From positions 3,782,001-3,846,000 of the forward strand of contig NZ_CP045702.1 in NCBI RefSeq assembly GCF_014216315.1: a stretch of 64,000 nt of DNA, given 5' to 3'. The notes under the pieces are model-generated. The model was given only the letters and a program-made list of their open reading frames with translations. It was not told the DNA's origin and made no database searches. The first letter of the stretch is position 1. Each line of letters opens with the position of its first letter. The stretch is from Streptomyces finlayi (GTDB lineage: Bacteria; Actinomycetota; Actinomycetes; Streptomycetales; Streptomycetaceae). The translations under genes were made by a program, and so were the position numbers. Shown piece by piece: positions 17,340 through 25,921 of the stretch.

Positions 17340-18767
17340 TCAGATGGCCAGTCCTCGCCAGCCCTCCGGGTCCACACCGCCAGGGACAGCCGCGCCCGGA
17401 TCGTACGGCTCGCGTGTGAAAGCGAACGACCCCAGGTCGAGGTGGTCAACAGCGCCTTCGCTGTTCCGCACGACGCGCAGCGTCTCCCCCTCGTAGTAAC
17501 CGTCGAGCCCCGTCCAAGTACCGTCCGACCGTGACCGGAAGCGAGCACCCCGGCCGGTGCCGCGCAACGGCTGGAGCTCCACGTCCCGGTCTGCGGCCAC
17601 CTTCAGGACGTAGGCGTACGTGCCCCAGTACCAAGGACCTGTCAGCGCCAGCAACTCGGGGTCGATCTCGGGCAGAGGACGCCACGGCGCCGGGATACGG
17701 GGCTCCGCATCGGCGACGATCCGCACCAGGTCGGCGGCAACCGCACTGACGAGCGGCCCGGACGTGGCGTTGGTGAGCGCGACTGCGGCGACTCCTTCCT
17801 CCACACAGACCCAGAGGGCGGCCAGGAATCCCGGCAGCGAGCCGGTGTGGCCGACGAGCGTCCGGCCGTCCCTGCGCACGACCTGGAGACCGAGGCCATA
17901 GGCGCTGTCCCAGTCGTCCGCCGGGAGCGAGGCCGAAGGCACTCGCATCTCCCGCACCGACTCCGCGCCGAGAACCTTCTCGTCCCCGGCGGCCAGAAAC
18001 GCGGCGAACCTCAGGAGGTCGGCGGTCGTCGACCAGAGCTGCCCGGCCGGTGCCATCAGACCGAGGTCCTCTGCCGGTTCGGTCAGCATGACGTCCGCCC
18101 AGGGGTGCACGGCCCAGCCGCCCGCGTGCGGGGGCACCGGCTGCGTGCTCGTACGGTGCATCCCCAGCGGCTCCAGGATCTCCTGGCGCAGCACCTCGGC
18201 CCAGGAGGCGCCGCGTACCGCCTCGACCAGTGCGCCGAGCAGGGTGTAGCCGGGGTTGGAGTAGTGGTGTCCCCGTCCGGTCGGCTGCGTCTTCGGACGG
18301 TCGCCGAGGACATCGGCCAGCTCGGGACGCACGGCCCCGGGTGTGCGCTCCCACCACGGGGCAGGGGACTCCGCGGCCAGGCCCGCGCTGTGTCCGAGGA
18401 GCTGGAAGACGGTCACATCCCCGACCCCTGTGCCGGGCAGGTACTTCTCCACCGGATCGTCCAGGTCGAGTACCCCCTCGTCACGCAGCCGCAGCACCAG
18501 GACGGCGGTGAACGTCTTGGTGAGGGAGCCGATCCTGTACTGCGTATCCGCGTCGGGGTCGTGTCCCTCCACGCAACTGCGCGCGCCGTTCCAGACGGTC
18601 CGCCCCTCCCGCTGCACCGCGGCGACGAACGAGGGCGTGCGGCCTTCGGCCTGGGCCGTGGCGATGCGGTGCAGCAGGGCACGTCGTGTACCCGGGAGCA
18701 GCTCGTCATCAGGGGCAGCACCGGGACCACCGAGGGGGTCGCTGGGGGAGTCATTGAAGGAAGTCAT
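17340..18767 (-). CDS. Serine hydrolase, class C beta-lactamase fold
   Basis: A 475-residue protein from ATG 18765-18767 (a TTG lies two codons upstream). Catalytic motifs of the beta-lactamase/DD-peptidase fold are present: SLTK with the nucleophile near residue 81, YSN near residue 169, and HTG (in LVGHTGSLPG) near residue 330 in place of KTG. Such enzymes include esterases, D-amino-acid peptidases and true beta-lactamases. No signal peptide is visible, so a cytoplasmic esterase or peptidase is more likely than drug resistance. The C-terminal 110 residues form an extra beta-rich domain. Confidence 0.88.
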   Translation of the reverse strand: MTSFNDSPSDPLGGPGAAPDDELLPGTRRALLHRIATAQAEGRTPSFVAAVQREGRTVWNGARSCVEGHDPDADTQYRIGSLTKTFTAVLVLRLRDEGVLDLDDPVEKYLPGTGVGDVTVFQLLGHSAGLAAESPAPWWERTPGAVRPELADVLGDRPKTQPTGRGHHYSNPGYTLLGALVEAVRGASWAEVLRQEILEPLGMHRTSTQPVPPHAGGWAVHPWADVMLTEPAEDLGLMAPAGQLWSTTADLLRFAAFLAAGDEKVLGAESVREMRVPSASLPADDWDSAYGLGLQVVRRDGRTLVGHTGSLPGFLAALWVCVEEGVAAVALTNATSGPLVSAVAADLVRIVADAEPRIPAPWRPLPEIDPELLALTGPWYWGTYAYVLKVAADRDVELQPLRGTGRGARFRSRSDGTWTGLDGYYEGETLRVVRNSEGAVDHLDLGSFAFTREPYDPGAAVPGGVDPEGWRGLAI

Positions 18768-18865
18768 GGTCAAGGACTACCCGGGCGGAAGCCACCGGGC
18801 GAGCCGATTTCGCGGCGCGCGGAAGTGGCGCCCACCGGGCCGCACGGAGCCGGCCGGTCCGGGGC

Positions 18866-19450
18866 TCAGCGCTTTCGGCTGTACGTCCTGACCAACACCC
18901 CGTTGTCGAAGGTACGTACGGCGTCGAGCGTGAACTCGATGGCTCTGAAGTCCGAGCCGAACATCGGCATGCCTGAGCCGTACACGAGCGGATAGGTTTT
19001 GATCACGAGCTCGTCGACCTCGTCGATCAGCTCCCCAGCGAGCTGCGAACCGCCGCAGAGCCAGATGCCCAGGTCTGTCTGCTCCGCCTTGAGTTCCCGG
19101 ACGCGGCCGACCAGGTCCTCGGAGATCACTTCCACGTTCGCGTCCGGGGATTCCTTCAGCGTGCGGGAGGCGACGATCTCGCGAAGAAGGGCGTACGGGC
19201 TGGTGACGCCGGTGTCCAGAGCCAGCTGGTAGCTGGAGCGTCCCTGGATCACCGTGTCGAACCGCTGACTCCTCGTGTCATGGAATCCAAGAGCCTCCCG
19301 CCCCTCGGCCGAGACGGTCTCCGGATACTCCGCCTTGAGGAAGGAAAGGAACTCCTCGTTGACGAAGCGGTACATCGATGTGGCGTCGCCGCTCGGGTCC
19401 CCGATGAAACCGTCGATCGAGCAGGCGATGAAATAGGTGAGCTTGCGCAA
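18866..19450 (-). CDS. Dihydrofolate-reductase-like (RibD C-terminal family) protein
   Basis: A 194-residue protein read from TTG 19448-19450, chosen because GGAG lies seven bases upstream and the family's N-terminus is RKLTYFIACSIDGFIGDP. The NADPH-binding segment LGIWLCGGSQLAGELIDEVDE lies near residue 125. Members of this family are NADPH reductases of unknown substrate, often regulated by an adjacent TetR gene, as here. It is divergent from the TetR gene across 151 bases with a clear operator candidate. Confidence 0.87.
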   Translation of the reverse strand: MRKLTYFIACSIDGFIGDPSGDATSMYRFVNEEFLSFLKAEYPETVSAEGREALGFHDTRSQRFDTVIQGRSSYQLALDTGVTSPYALLREIVASRTLKESPDANVEVISEDLVGRVRELKAEQTDLGIWLCGGSQLAGELIDEVDELVIKTYPLVYGSGMPMFGSDFRAIEFTLDAVRTFDNGVLVRTYSRKR

Positions 19451-19523
19451 GTGGTCTCCGTTCCACGTAGGCCTGGCGGCCGATGAGCACGTCTGTCGTC
19501 GCGGCACCTTGTTCCTCAGCTGG

Positions 19524-19559
19524 AACCACGTCACATATAGTGCTTCACATGTAGTGGTT
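19524..19559. promoter_or_regulatory. Candidate TetR operator
   Basis: Two direct copies of CACATRTAGTG (19532-19542 and 19546-19556), spaced 14 bases start to start, are enclosed by the inverted repeat AACCAC (19524-19529) / GTGGTT (19554-19559). It lies between the divergent reductase and TetR genes. Confidence 0.55.
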
Positions 19560-19601
19560 GCGCAAGCCGTTCACAGGAGAAGAACCGACGGGAGTTCGAT
19601 C

Positions 19602-20174
19602 ATGGCCAGGAATCCGGAACGCAGAACCGCGCTCATCGACGCCGCCATCGAGGTGCTGGCGCACGAGGGGGCCCGCGGCCTCACCTTCCGCGCCGTGGAC
19701 GCCCGGGCCGGCGTGCCGGTGGGCACGTCGTCCAACTACTTCGCGAGCCGGGACGACCTGTTCATGCAGGCGGGGGCCCGGATCAACAGCCGTATGACAC
19801 CCGACCCCGCAGTGGTGGAGGAGGCGCTGCGCCCGGGACCCTCACGGGAACTGGTCACCTCCCTGATGCGATGGCTCGTCCAGCGCATGGCGGACGACCG
19901 CACCGGCTATCTGGCCATGCTCGAACTGCGCCTGGAAGCAACTCGCAGGCCGGCGCTCCGTGTCCAGCTGACGCAGACGGTGCGCGCGGAGTTCGACGCG
20001 GGCGCCGACTTCTACCGGGCCGCGGGCCTGCCGGGCGACCACGACACGTTCCGCGCGCTCTACCTGGCCATGACCGGCGTCCTCCTGGAGCACTTCACGT
20101 TGCCAGGAGTGCTGTCCGGCACCGCGCTCGACGACCTGGTGGAGAGCGTGGTCACGCAGATCGTGCCTGGCTGA
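19602..20174 (+). CDS. TetR family transcriptional regulator
   Basis: A 190-residue protein from ATG 19602. The N-terminal helix-turn-helix (RRTALIDAAIEVLAHEG, then VPVGTSSNYFASRDDLF) ends at about residue 55, followed by an all-helical ligand domain. It is divergent from the DHFR-like reductase and most likely represses it and itself through the palindromic region between them. The ligand is unknown. Confidence 0.92.
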   Translation: MARNPERRTALIDAAIEVLAHEGARGLTFRAVDARAGVPVGTSSNYFASRDDLFMQAGARINSRMTPDPAVVEEALRPGPSRELVTSLMRWLVQRMADDRTGYLAMLELRLEATRRPALRVQLTQTVRAEFDAGADFYRAAGLPGDHDTFRALYLAMTGVLLEHFTLPGVLSGTALDDLVESVVTQIVPG

Positions 20175-20463
20175 CCCCCGCATACCGACCGCCCGTCAGG
20201 GGCGCACGGACATCGCTGTCCGCCGCCGGTCACCTTCGCGCCGCACCGGGTCATGGCAGTGACGGACACACCAGCCCGGCCGGAGTACCCGGCCTCCCCG
20301 TGCTGCACTTCGCCGGCGCCGTCGTCACCGTGGACGGGGCCCGCTCGTACGCACGCCCACATCCCGTTTCCGCAGGTGTACGTGGCCCCTGTGGTCGGCG
20401 CGCGGGTCCTGGGCCCGGCCGCCTGATCCGCGCGCCCCGCTGACGAGAACCCGCGCCCCGGGA
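20175..20463. other. Intergenic stretch without a supported gene
   Basis: This 289-base gap separates the TetR gene from the convergent dnaB. Open frames cross it, but none has a ribosome-binding site or recognisable protein. I see no strong hairpin. Confidence 0.5.
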
Positions 20464-21939
20464 TCAGGTCTGAGCCATGTCCACGAAGCGCGAGTAGTGA
20501 CCCTGGAACGCCACCGTGATCGTCGCCGTCGGGCCGTTACGGTGCTTGGCCACGATCAGGTCGGCCTCGCCCGCACGCGGTGACTCCTTCTCGTACGCGT
20601 CCTCGCGGTGCAGCAGGATCACCATGTCGGCGTCCTGCTCGATGGAGCCGGACTCACGGAGGTCGGAGACCATCGGCTTCTTGTCCGTACGCTGCTCGGG
20701 GCCACGGTTCAGCTGGGAGAGCGCGATCACCGGGAGCTCCAGTTCCTTGGCCAGCAGCTTGAGGTTTCGGGACATGTCCGAGACCTCCTGCTGGCGGCTC
20801 TCGGCCCGCTTGGACCCACCGGACTGCATCAGCTGCAGGTAGTCGATGACCACGAGCTTGAGGTCGTTGCGCTGCTTGAGACGGCGGCACTTCGCCCGGA
20901 TCTCCATCATGGAGAGGTTCGGCGAATCGTCGATGTAGAGCGGGGCGGCGGATACGTCCGGCATCCGGCGGGCCAGCCGCGTCCAGTCCTCGTCCGTCAT
21001 CGTGCCGGAGCGCATGTGGTGCAGGGCCACCCGGGCCTCCGCCGACAGGAGTCGCATCGCGATCTCGTTGCGGCCCATTTCCAGGGAGAAGATCACGCTC
21101 GGAAGGTTGCTCTTGATCGAGCACGCCCGCGCGAAGTCCAGGGCCAGAGTCGACTTACCCATGGCGGGACGGGCCGCGATCACGATCATCTGGCCGGGGT
21201 GCAGGCCGTTCGTGAGGGCGTCGAGGTCCGTGAAACCCGTCGGCACACCGGTCATCTCACCGCTGCGCGAGCCGATGGCCTCGATCTCGTCGAGAGCGCC
21301 CTCCATGATGTCGCCCAGCGGCAGATAGTCCTCGCTGGTGCGCTGCTCGGTGACGGCGTAGATCTCGGCCTGCGCGGAGTTGACGATCTCGTCGACGTCC
21401 CCGTCGGCCGCGTATCCCATCTGCGTGATCTTCGTCCCCGCCTCGACGAGGCGGCGCAGTACAGCGCGCTCGTGGACGATCTCCGCGTAGTACGACGCGT
21501 TCGCCGCCGTCGGCACGGACTGGACGAGGGTGTGCAGATACGGGGCTCCGCCGACCTTGGTGATCTCGCCGCGCCTGACCAGTTCGGCCGCCACTGTGAT
21601 CGGGTCGGCCGGCTCACCCTTCGCATAGAGGTCGAGGATCGCCGTGTAGACGGTCTCGTGGGCCGGGCGGTAGAAGTCGTGGCCCTTGATGATCTCCACG
21701 ACGTCGGCGATGGCGTCCTTGGACAGCAGCATGCCGCCCAGCACCGACTGCTCGGCGTCCAGGTCCTGCGGAGGCACCCGCTCGAAGCCGGGAGAGCCAC
21801 CGTCCCAGCTGCTCTCATGGCCCCGGTCGTGCTGTTCGTCGCGTCCCTTGCCGTCACCGCGGCGCTTACGGGAAACGGGCAGACGGTCACTGGGACCGGT
21901 GTCGGCCCAGGGGTCGTCCAAAGGCTCAGGGATACTCAC
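20464..21939 (-). CDS. dnaB: Replicative DNA helicase DnaB
   Basis: A 491-residue helicase from GTG 21937-21939 behind GGAGGTGGCCG. A 60-residue variable N-terminus precedes the DnaB N-terminal domain (PQDLDAEQSVLGGMLL) and the RecA-like motor. Walker A is RPAMGKST (about 257-264), Walker B is VVIDYLQLM near residue 370, and the DnaB-specific SRNLKLLAKEL and DLRESGSIEQDADMV segments are intact. It forms the hexameric ring that unwinds the fork. No intein interrupts it. Its likely loader DciA is encoded in the same window, and the upstream gap carries DnaA boxes. Confidence 0.98.
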   Translation of the reverse strand: MSIPEPLDDPWADTGPSDRLPVSRKRRGDGKGRDEQHDRGHESSWDGGSPGFERVPPQDLDAEQSVLGGMLLSKDAIADVVEIIKGHDFYRPAHETVYTAILDLYAKGEPADPITVAAELVRRGEITKVGGAPYLHTLVQSVPTAANASYYAEIVHERAVLRRLVEAGTKITQMGYAADGDVDEIVNSAQAEIYAVTEQRTSEDYLPLGDIMEGALDEIEAIGSRSGEMTGVPTGFTDLDALTNGLHPGQMIVIAARPAMGKSTLALDFARACSIKSNLPSVIFSLEMGRNEIAMRLLSAEARVALHHMRSGTMTDEDWTRLARRMPDVSAAPLYIDDSPNLSMMEIRAKCRRLKQRNDLKLVVIDYLQLMQSGGSKRAESRQQEVSDMSRNLKLLAKELELPVIALSQLNRGPEQRTDKKPMVSDLRESGSIEQDADMVILLHREDAYEKESPRAGEADLIVAKHRNGPTATITVAFQGHYSRFVDMAQT

Positions 21940-22121
21940 CCGGCCACCTCCTCCCGTCCGCTTCGCGGACCTAGCCGTGCCACTCTTTCTTACGGCACGG
22001 CACCGACAAACAAGACGCCCGACTCCGGTTCCGGCGCGAAGAGTTCTGCGGGGTTCCAAGGCCATAACGGAGTGCGGGCGCCGGACCACGGTAGGCCCCT
22101 CCGCACCGTCAGCCAATCTGG

Positions 22122-22210
22122 TTATCCACAGGGCATGTGGACGACAGGCCAGATGCTGTGGAGAACTCCTCCGATCCTGTGCACGGAGCGGGGGACAGCA
22201 CTGTGGACAA
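22122..22210. promoter_or_regulatory. Cluster of four DnaA boxes upstream of dnaB
   Basis: TTATCCACA (22122-22130) and TGTGGACAA (22202-22210, reverse of TTGTCCACA) are perfect consensus boxes. TGTGGACGA (22136-22144) and TGTGGAGAA (22157-22165) differ from TTGTCCACA by one base. Such density outside oriC is well above chance for this GC-rich DNA. The effect on dnaB or on DnaA availability is inferred. Confidence 0.7.
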
Positions 22211-22361
22211 ACTCATAGCACCTCCCGCACCACAGCCCTGACCTGGCCTTTCTCCATCCACCGGCTGTGGGGGAGAAATACTTTTGCCCTCAGATCAAGT
22301 TCACAGCAAACGGTGCACCGAGGAACTCCGGACGGTGACGAAAGTAAGGACTGCAAGGGCA

Positions 22362-22391
22362 TTGCATCTCTTACCTGTGGAAGATTAGATT
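22362..22391 (+). promoter_or_regulatory. Promoter for a probably leaderless MATE mRNA
   Basis: TTGCAT (22362-22367), a spacer of 17-18 bases, and TTAGAT or TAGATT (22385-22391) match a vegetative -35/-10 pair. The ATG at 22399 lies about where transcription would begin, and no ribosome-binding site is present. Confidence 0.55.
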
Positions 22392-22398
22392 GGCCCTC

Positions 22399-23736
22399 AT
22401 GACCAAGGCCCCCGCGACGTCCTCGCTCAGCCGCAGACGGCACGACCGGGAGATCATCGCCCTCGCCGTACCGGCCTTCGGCGCACTCGTCGCCGAGCCC
22501 CTTTTCGTGCTGGTCGACAGCGCCATCGTTGGCCATCTCGGAACACCTCAGCTGGCCGGCCTGGGAGTCGCCGCAGCTCTGCTGATGACCGCGGTGAGTA
22601 TCTTCGTCTTCCTCGCCTACGCGACCACAGCGGCGGTCGCCCGCCGGGTCGGTGCGGGAGACCTTCCCTCCGCGATCCGTCAGGGGATGGACGGGATCTG
22701 GCTGGCACTGCTCCTAGGTGCCGTAGTCGTTGGCACCCTCCTCCCCGCAGCCCCTTGGCTCGTCGATGTGTTCGGTGCCTCCGATACCGCGGCTCCCTAC
22801 GCGACTACGTATCTGCGCATCTCCAGCCTCGGCATCCCGGCCATGCTGGTCGTCCTCGCCGCGACCGGTGTACTGCGAGGCCTCCAGGACACCAGGACCC
22901 CCCTCTACGTAGCCATCGGCGGTTTCACTGCGAACGGCGTTCTCAATGTGATCCTCGTGTACGGCCTCGGCCTCGGTATCGCAGGCTCCGCCTGGGGCAC
23001 CGTGATCGCCCAGGCCGGCATGGCCGCGGCCTATCTCGTCGTAGTCGTACGAGGAGCGAAGCGCCACGGGGCCTCCCTGCGCCCCGACGCCGCCGGCATC
23101 AGGGCCAGCGCACAGGCCGGTGTGCCCCTGCTGGTCCGCACACTGTCGCTGCGGGCCGTCCTGATGATCGCCACTGCTGTCGCGGCCCGTCTCGGCGATA
23201 CCGATATCGCCGCCCACCAGATCATCCTGTCGCTGTGGAGTCTCACCGCGTTCGCCCTCGATGCCATCGCCATCGCCGGCCAGGCCATCATCGGGCGCCA
23301 CCTCGGTGCGAATGACGCCAAGGGTGCACGCGAGGCCTGCCGACGCATGGTCGAGTGGGGCATCATGTCCGGCGTTGTCCTGGGCATCCTGATCGTGCTG
23401 GCCCGTCCCCTGTTCATCCCGCTCTTCACCAGCGACCCGACCGTGCGGGACACGCTGCTTCCCGCCCTGCTGGTGGTGGCGCTCTCGCAGCCGATCGCCG
23501 GAGTGGTCTTCGTCCTGGACGGTGTGCTGATGGGTGCCGGAGACGGGCGCTACCTCGCCTGGGCGATGCTCGTCACTCTGGGAGTATTCGTTCCCGTCGC
23601 CCTCCTGGTCCCCGCCTTCGGCGGTGGCCTCACGGCGCTGTGGTGGGCGATGACTCTGATGATGGTGGTCAGGCTGGTGACTCTCTGGATGCGCGCCCGC
23701 TCGGGACGGTGGATCGTCACCGGAGCGACGCGCTGA
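22399..23736 (+). CDS. MATE family efflux protein (DinF-like)
   Basis: A 445-residue, 12-segment integral membrane protein. The paired MATE halves begin at AVPAFGALVAEPLFVLVDSA (near residue 28) and GVPLLVRTLSLRAVLMI (near residue 245). The family exports cationic drugs or metabolites by Na+ or H+ antiport; DinF-type members are linked to DNA damage and oxidative stress. The start is ATG 22399; a TTG three codons upstream is possible. The mRNA is probably leaderless. Confidence 0.92.
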   Translation: MTKAPATSSLSRRRHDREIIALAVPAFGALVAEPLFVLVDSAIVGHLGTPQLAGLGVAAALLMTAVSIFVFLAYATTAAVARRVGAGDLPSAIRQGMDGIWLALLLGAVVVGTLLPAAPWLVDVFGASDTAAPYATTYLRISSLGIPAMLVVLAATGVLRGLQDTRTPLYVAIGGFTANGVLNVILVYGLGLGIAGSAWGTVIAQAGMAAAYLVVVVRGAKRHGASLRPDAAGIRASAQAGVPLLVRTLSLRAVLMIATAVAARLGDTDIAAHQIILSLWSLTAFALDAIAIAGQAIIGRHLGANDAKGAREACRRMVEWGIMSGVVLGILIVLARPLFIPLFTSDPTVRDTLLPALLVVALSQPIAGVVFVLDGVLMGAGDGRYLAWAMLVTLGVFVPVALLVPAFGGGLTALWWAMTLMMVVRLVTLWMRARSGRWIVTGATR

Positions 23737-23750
23737 GCCTGTGGATCTCA

Positions 23751-23766
23751 CGTTTCACGTGAAACA
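23751..23766. promoter_or_regulatory. parS site c
   Basis: CGTTTCACGTGAAACA matches the parS consensus at 15 of 16 positions, between the convergent MATE and rplI genes. Two half sites follow: GTGAAACAG at 23776-23784 and GTTTCAC at 23820-23826. Confidence 0.9.
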
Positions 23767-23844
23767 GGCCTACATGTGAAACAGACCTTTGCGGGTAGCA
23801 AGGCCCGGAACAGACCCACGTTTCACAGCCTGTCCGGAAACGAC

Positions 23845-23875
23845 GAAGGGCCGCACCCACTGGGTGCGGCCCTTC
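23845..23875. terminator. Terminator of the rpsF-ssb-rpsR-rplI operon
   Basis: A 15-bp perfect stem (23845-23859 with 23861-23875) with a single-base nominal loop lies 24 bases past the rplI stop. It can also end MATE transcription from the other side. Confidence 0.8.
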
Positions 23876-23899
23876 ACCTAGCTCTGCTGAGCTGTGCCC

Positions 23900-24346
23900 T
23901 TAGGCAGCAACGACCTCGATGCCGAGCTTCGCAGCGACCTCGGGGTGCAGACGCACGGACACCTGGTGTCCACCAAGCGTCTTGATCGCCGAGCCGAGCT
24001 CAACGCGACGCTTGTCGACGTCCGGACCACCGGCGGCCTTGATCGCCGAGGCGATGTCGGCCGGGGTGACGGAGCCGAAGAGACGGCCGGCGTCGCCGGA
24101 GCGAACAGCCAGACGAACCTGGACGGACTCGAGCTTGGCCTTGATCTCGTTGGCCTGCTCGATCGTCGAGATCTCGTGGATCTTGCGGGCGCGGCGAATC
24201 TGCGCCACGTCCTTCTCGCCACCCTTGGTCCAGCGGATGGCGAAGCCACGCGGAACCAGGTAGTTACGGGCGTACCCGTCCTTGACGTCAACGACGTCGC
24301 CTGCAGCACCGAGGCCGGAGACCTCGTGGGTGAGGATGATCTTCAT
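23900..24346 (-). CDS. rplI: 50S ribosomal protein L9
   Basis: A 148-residue protein of normal length. The N-terminal RNA-binding domain begins MKIILTHEVSGLGAAGDVV and contains GYARNYLVPRGFA. A long connecting helix leads to the C-terminal domain (RLFGSVTPADIASAIKAAGG). L9 binds 23S rRNA near the L1 stalk. It is the last gene of the rpsF-ssb-rpsR-rplI operon. Confidence 0.98.
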   Translation of the reverse strand: MKIILTHEVSGLGAAGDVVDVKDGYARNYLVPRGFAIRWTKGGEKDVAQIRRARKIHEISTIEQANEIKAKLESVQVRLAVRSGDAGRLFGSVTPADIASAIKAAGGPDVDKRRVELGSAIKTLGGHQVSVRLHPEVAAKLGIEVVAA

Positions 24347-24364
24347 GATTCGGTCACCCTTCCC

Positions 24365-24601
24365 TTATCGCGCGGTGGACGTGTAGGGCAGCAGCGCCAT
24401 CTCACGGCTGTTCTTCACAGCCGTGGCGACGTCACGCTGGTGCTGCGTGCAGTTGCCGGTGACGCGGCGGGCACGGATCTTGCCACGGTCGGAAATGAAC
24501 TTCCGCAGCATGTTCGTGTCCTTGTAGTCCACGTACTGGGTCTTGTCCTTGCAGAACGCGCAGACCTTCTTCTTAGGCTTGCGCACAGGCGGCTTCGCCA
24601 T
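24365..24601 (-). CDS. rpsR: 30S ribosomal protein S18, zinc-binding form
   Basis: A 78-residue S18. It carries C14-x2-C17 (CAFC) and C51-x2-H54 (CTQH), the zinc-ribbon or C+ pattern. Streptomycetes usually carry a second, cysteine-free S18 induced under zinc limitation, not visible here. It lies between ssb and rplI and pairs with S6 on the ribosome. Confidence 0.97.
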   Translation of the reverse strand: MAKPPVRKPKKKVCAFCKDKTQYVDYKDTNMLRKFISDRGKIRARRVTGNCTQHQRDVATAVKNSREMALLPYTSTAR

Positions 24602-24644
24602 GGTGTTTCTCCTGTGTGATCAAGAAGTGTGGGTACGAGCTGCC

Positions 24645-25277
24645 CTAGAAGGGCGGCTCGTCCGAGTAGCCGCCGCCGGAACCAGCAGATCCGCCGGTGG
24701 TGCCGCCGGAGCTTCCGCCCCAGCTGCCTCCGCCGCCCTGCTGACCCCCGCCTTGCTGGCCGCCGGCCGGCGCGCCAGTGGCCCACGGGTCGTCGGCGGG
24801 AGCACCGCCGCCGCCCTGCTGGCCTCCGGCACCGGGACCGCCGCCCCAGTTGCCGCCGCCCTGCTGGCCACCGCCGTATCCACCCTGGCCGCCCTGGCCC
24901 TGGCCACCGCGACCTGTGGTCTTGGTGACCTTCGCCGTGGCGCTCTTCAGGCTGGGGCCGACTTCCTCGACGTCCAGCTCGTAGACCGTGCGCTTGACGC
25001 CCTCACGGTCCTCGTAGGACCGCTGCTTCAGCCGGCCTTGCACGACAACGCGCATGCCTCGCTGGAGCGACTCCGCGACGTTCTCCGCCGCCTGACGCCA
25101 GACCGAGCAGGTGAGGAACAGGCCCTCACCGTCCTTCCACTCATTGGTCTGACGGTCGAAGATGCGGGGAGTGGACGCGACACGGAACTTCGCGACCGCC
25201 GCACCGGACGGGGTGAAGCGCAGCTCGGGGTCGTCGACGAGATTGCCGACGACCGTGATGACGGTCTCGCCTGCCAT
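24645..25277 (-). CDS. ssb: Single-stranded DNA-binding protein SSB
   Basis: A 210-residue protein. The OB-fold occupies residues 1-110 (AGETVITVVGNLVDDPELRF; YELDVEEVGPSL). The tail from about residue 125 is a Gly/Gln-rich low-complexity linker of repeated QGGG and GGQ units, ending in the acidic partner-binding tip DEPPF. SSB coats single strands at forks and recruits repair and replication proteins through that tip. Its position inside the S6-S18-L9 operon is the standard arrangement. Confidence 0.98.
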   Translation of the reverse strand: MAGETVITVVGNLVDDPELRFTPSGAAVAKFRVASTPRIFDRQTNEWKDGEGLFLTCSVWRQAAENVAESLQRGMRVVVQGRLKQRSYEDREGVKRTVYELDVEEVGPSLKSATAKVTKTTGRGGQGQGGQGGYGGGQQGGGNWGGGPGAGGQQGGGGAPADDPWATGAPAGGQQGGGQQGGGGSWGGSSGGTTGGSAGSGGGYSDEPPF

Positions 25278-25351
25278 GGGTGAACCTCTCGGCGGGGATT
25301 GCTTCTGGCTGCTTGCTGCTACTCGAACCCGATGACCGCTGAGCTAGAAGC

Positions 25352-25642
25352 TCAGTGGGTCTCGGGGCGGAGGACCTTGGTCCGGAGGACCGACTCGTTC
25401 AGGTTCATCTGTCGGTCGAGCTCCTTGACGACTGCGGGCTCTGCCTGCAGGTCGATGACCGAGTAGATGCCCTCAGGCTTCTTCTTGATCTCGTAAGAGA
25501 GACGACGACGGCCCCAGGTGTCGACCTTCTCAACCTTTCCGTTGCCCTCACGGACGACGGAGAGGAAGTTCTCGATCAACGGGGAGACTGCGCGCTCCTC
25601 GAGATCGGGGTCGAGGATGACCATCACCTCGTAGTGACGCAT
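25352..25642 (-). CDS. rpsF: 30S ribosomal protein S6
   Basis: A 96-residue protein from ATG 25640-25642 with the ribosome-binding site AAAGGAGG. It shows [16 protein letters not shown] and [18 protein letters not shown]6 binds S18 and 16S rRNA in the platform. It is the first gene of the operon. The leader contains a small hairpin that may be the S6:S18 feedback site. Confidence 0.98.
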
Positions 25643-25670
25643 GTGGAACCCACCTCCTTTGGACTCAGCG

Positions 25671-25689
25671 GCCACGGTCGTTCCGTGGC
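25671..25689 (-). promoter_or_regulatory. rpsF leader hairpin, possible S6:S18 feedback site
   Basis: GCCACGG pairs with CCGTGGC around a 5-base loop, about 30 bases before the rpsF start. S6:S18 complexes repress rpsF translation through an rRNA-like element with a CCG trinucleotide in other bacteria. This hairpin carries CCG, but the full motif could not be confirmed by eye. Confidence 0.35.
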
Positions 25690-25921
25690 AGGAGGGTCGT
25701 GATGCGTAGGCACTTGTGTCTCCGAGTAGAACAGCCGCCACTGACAACGCCCTCCATGGAGAGGAAACAGTCGAGCCGGCTCGGGGCAGACACAGGTGCA
25801 GACCGTCCAGACTACCCGCAGAGGGGCTTCCGGTTGAAATCCGGTGCTCAGGAGACGCAATCTGTACACATCGGGTGTGAGCGGCGCTACAGTGCGCCGC
25901 CTTCAGGCCGGGAGGTTCTCC

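Larger units (their letters stand above)
21940..22398. promoter_or_regulatory. dnaB/MATE divergent region with DnaA boxes
   Basis: A 459-base gap without a supported gene. It should contain the dnaB promoter and, near the right end, the promoter of the MATE gene. Between 22122 and 22210 lie four DnaA-box sequences, described separately. Confidence 0.6.

Noticed and set aside
17276..17496. C-terminal extension of the truncated winged-helix frame
   Set aside because: These codons run through the parS palindrome and then antisense to the hydrolase gene, so the extension is accidental readthrough.
19871..20443. 190-codon frame extending beyond the TetR gene
   Set aside because: It overlaps tetR out of frame and has no supporting start or homology.
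20608..22218. 536-codon plus-strand frame antisense to dnaB
   Set aside because: A mirror frame of DnaB with no start signal or recognisable domain.
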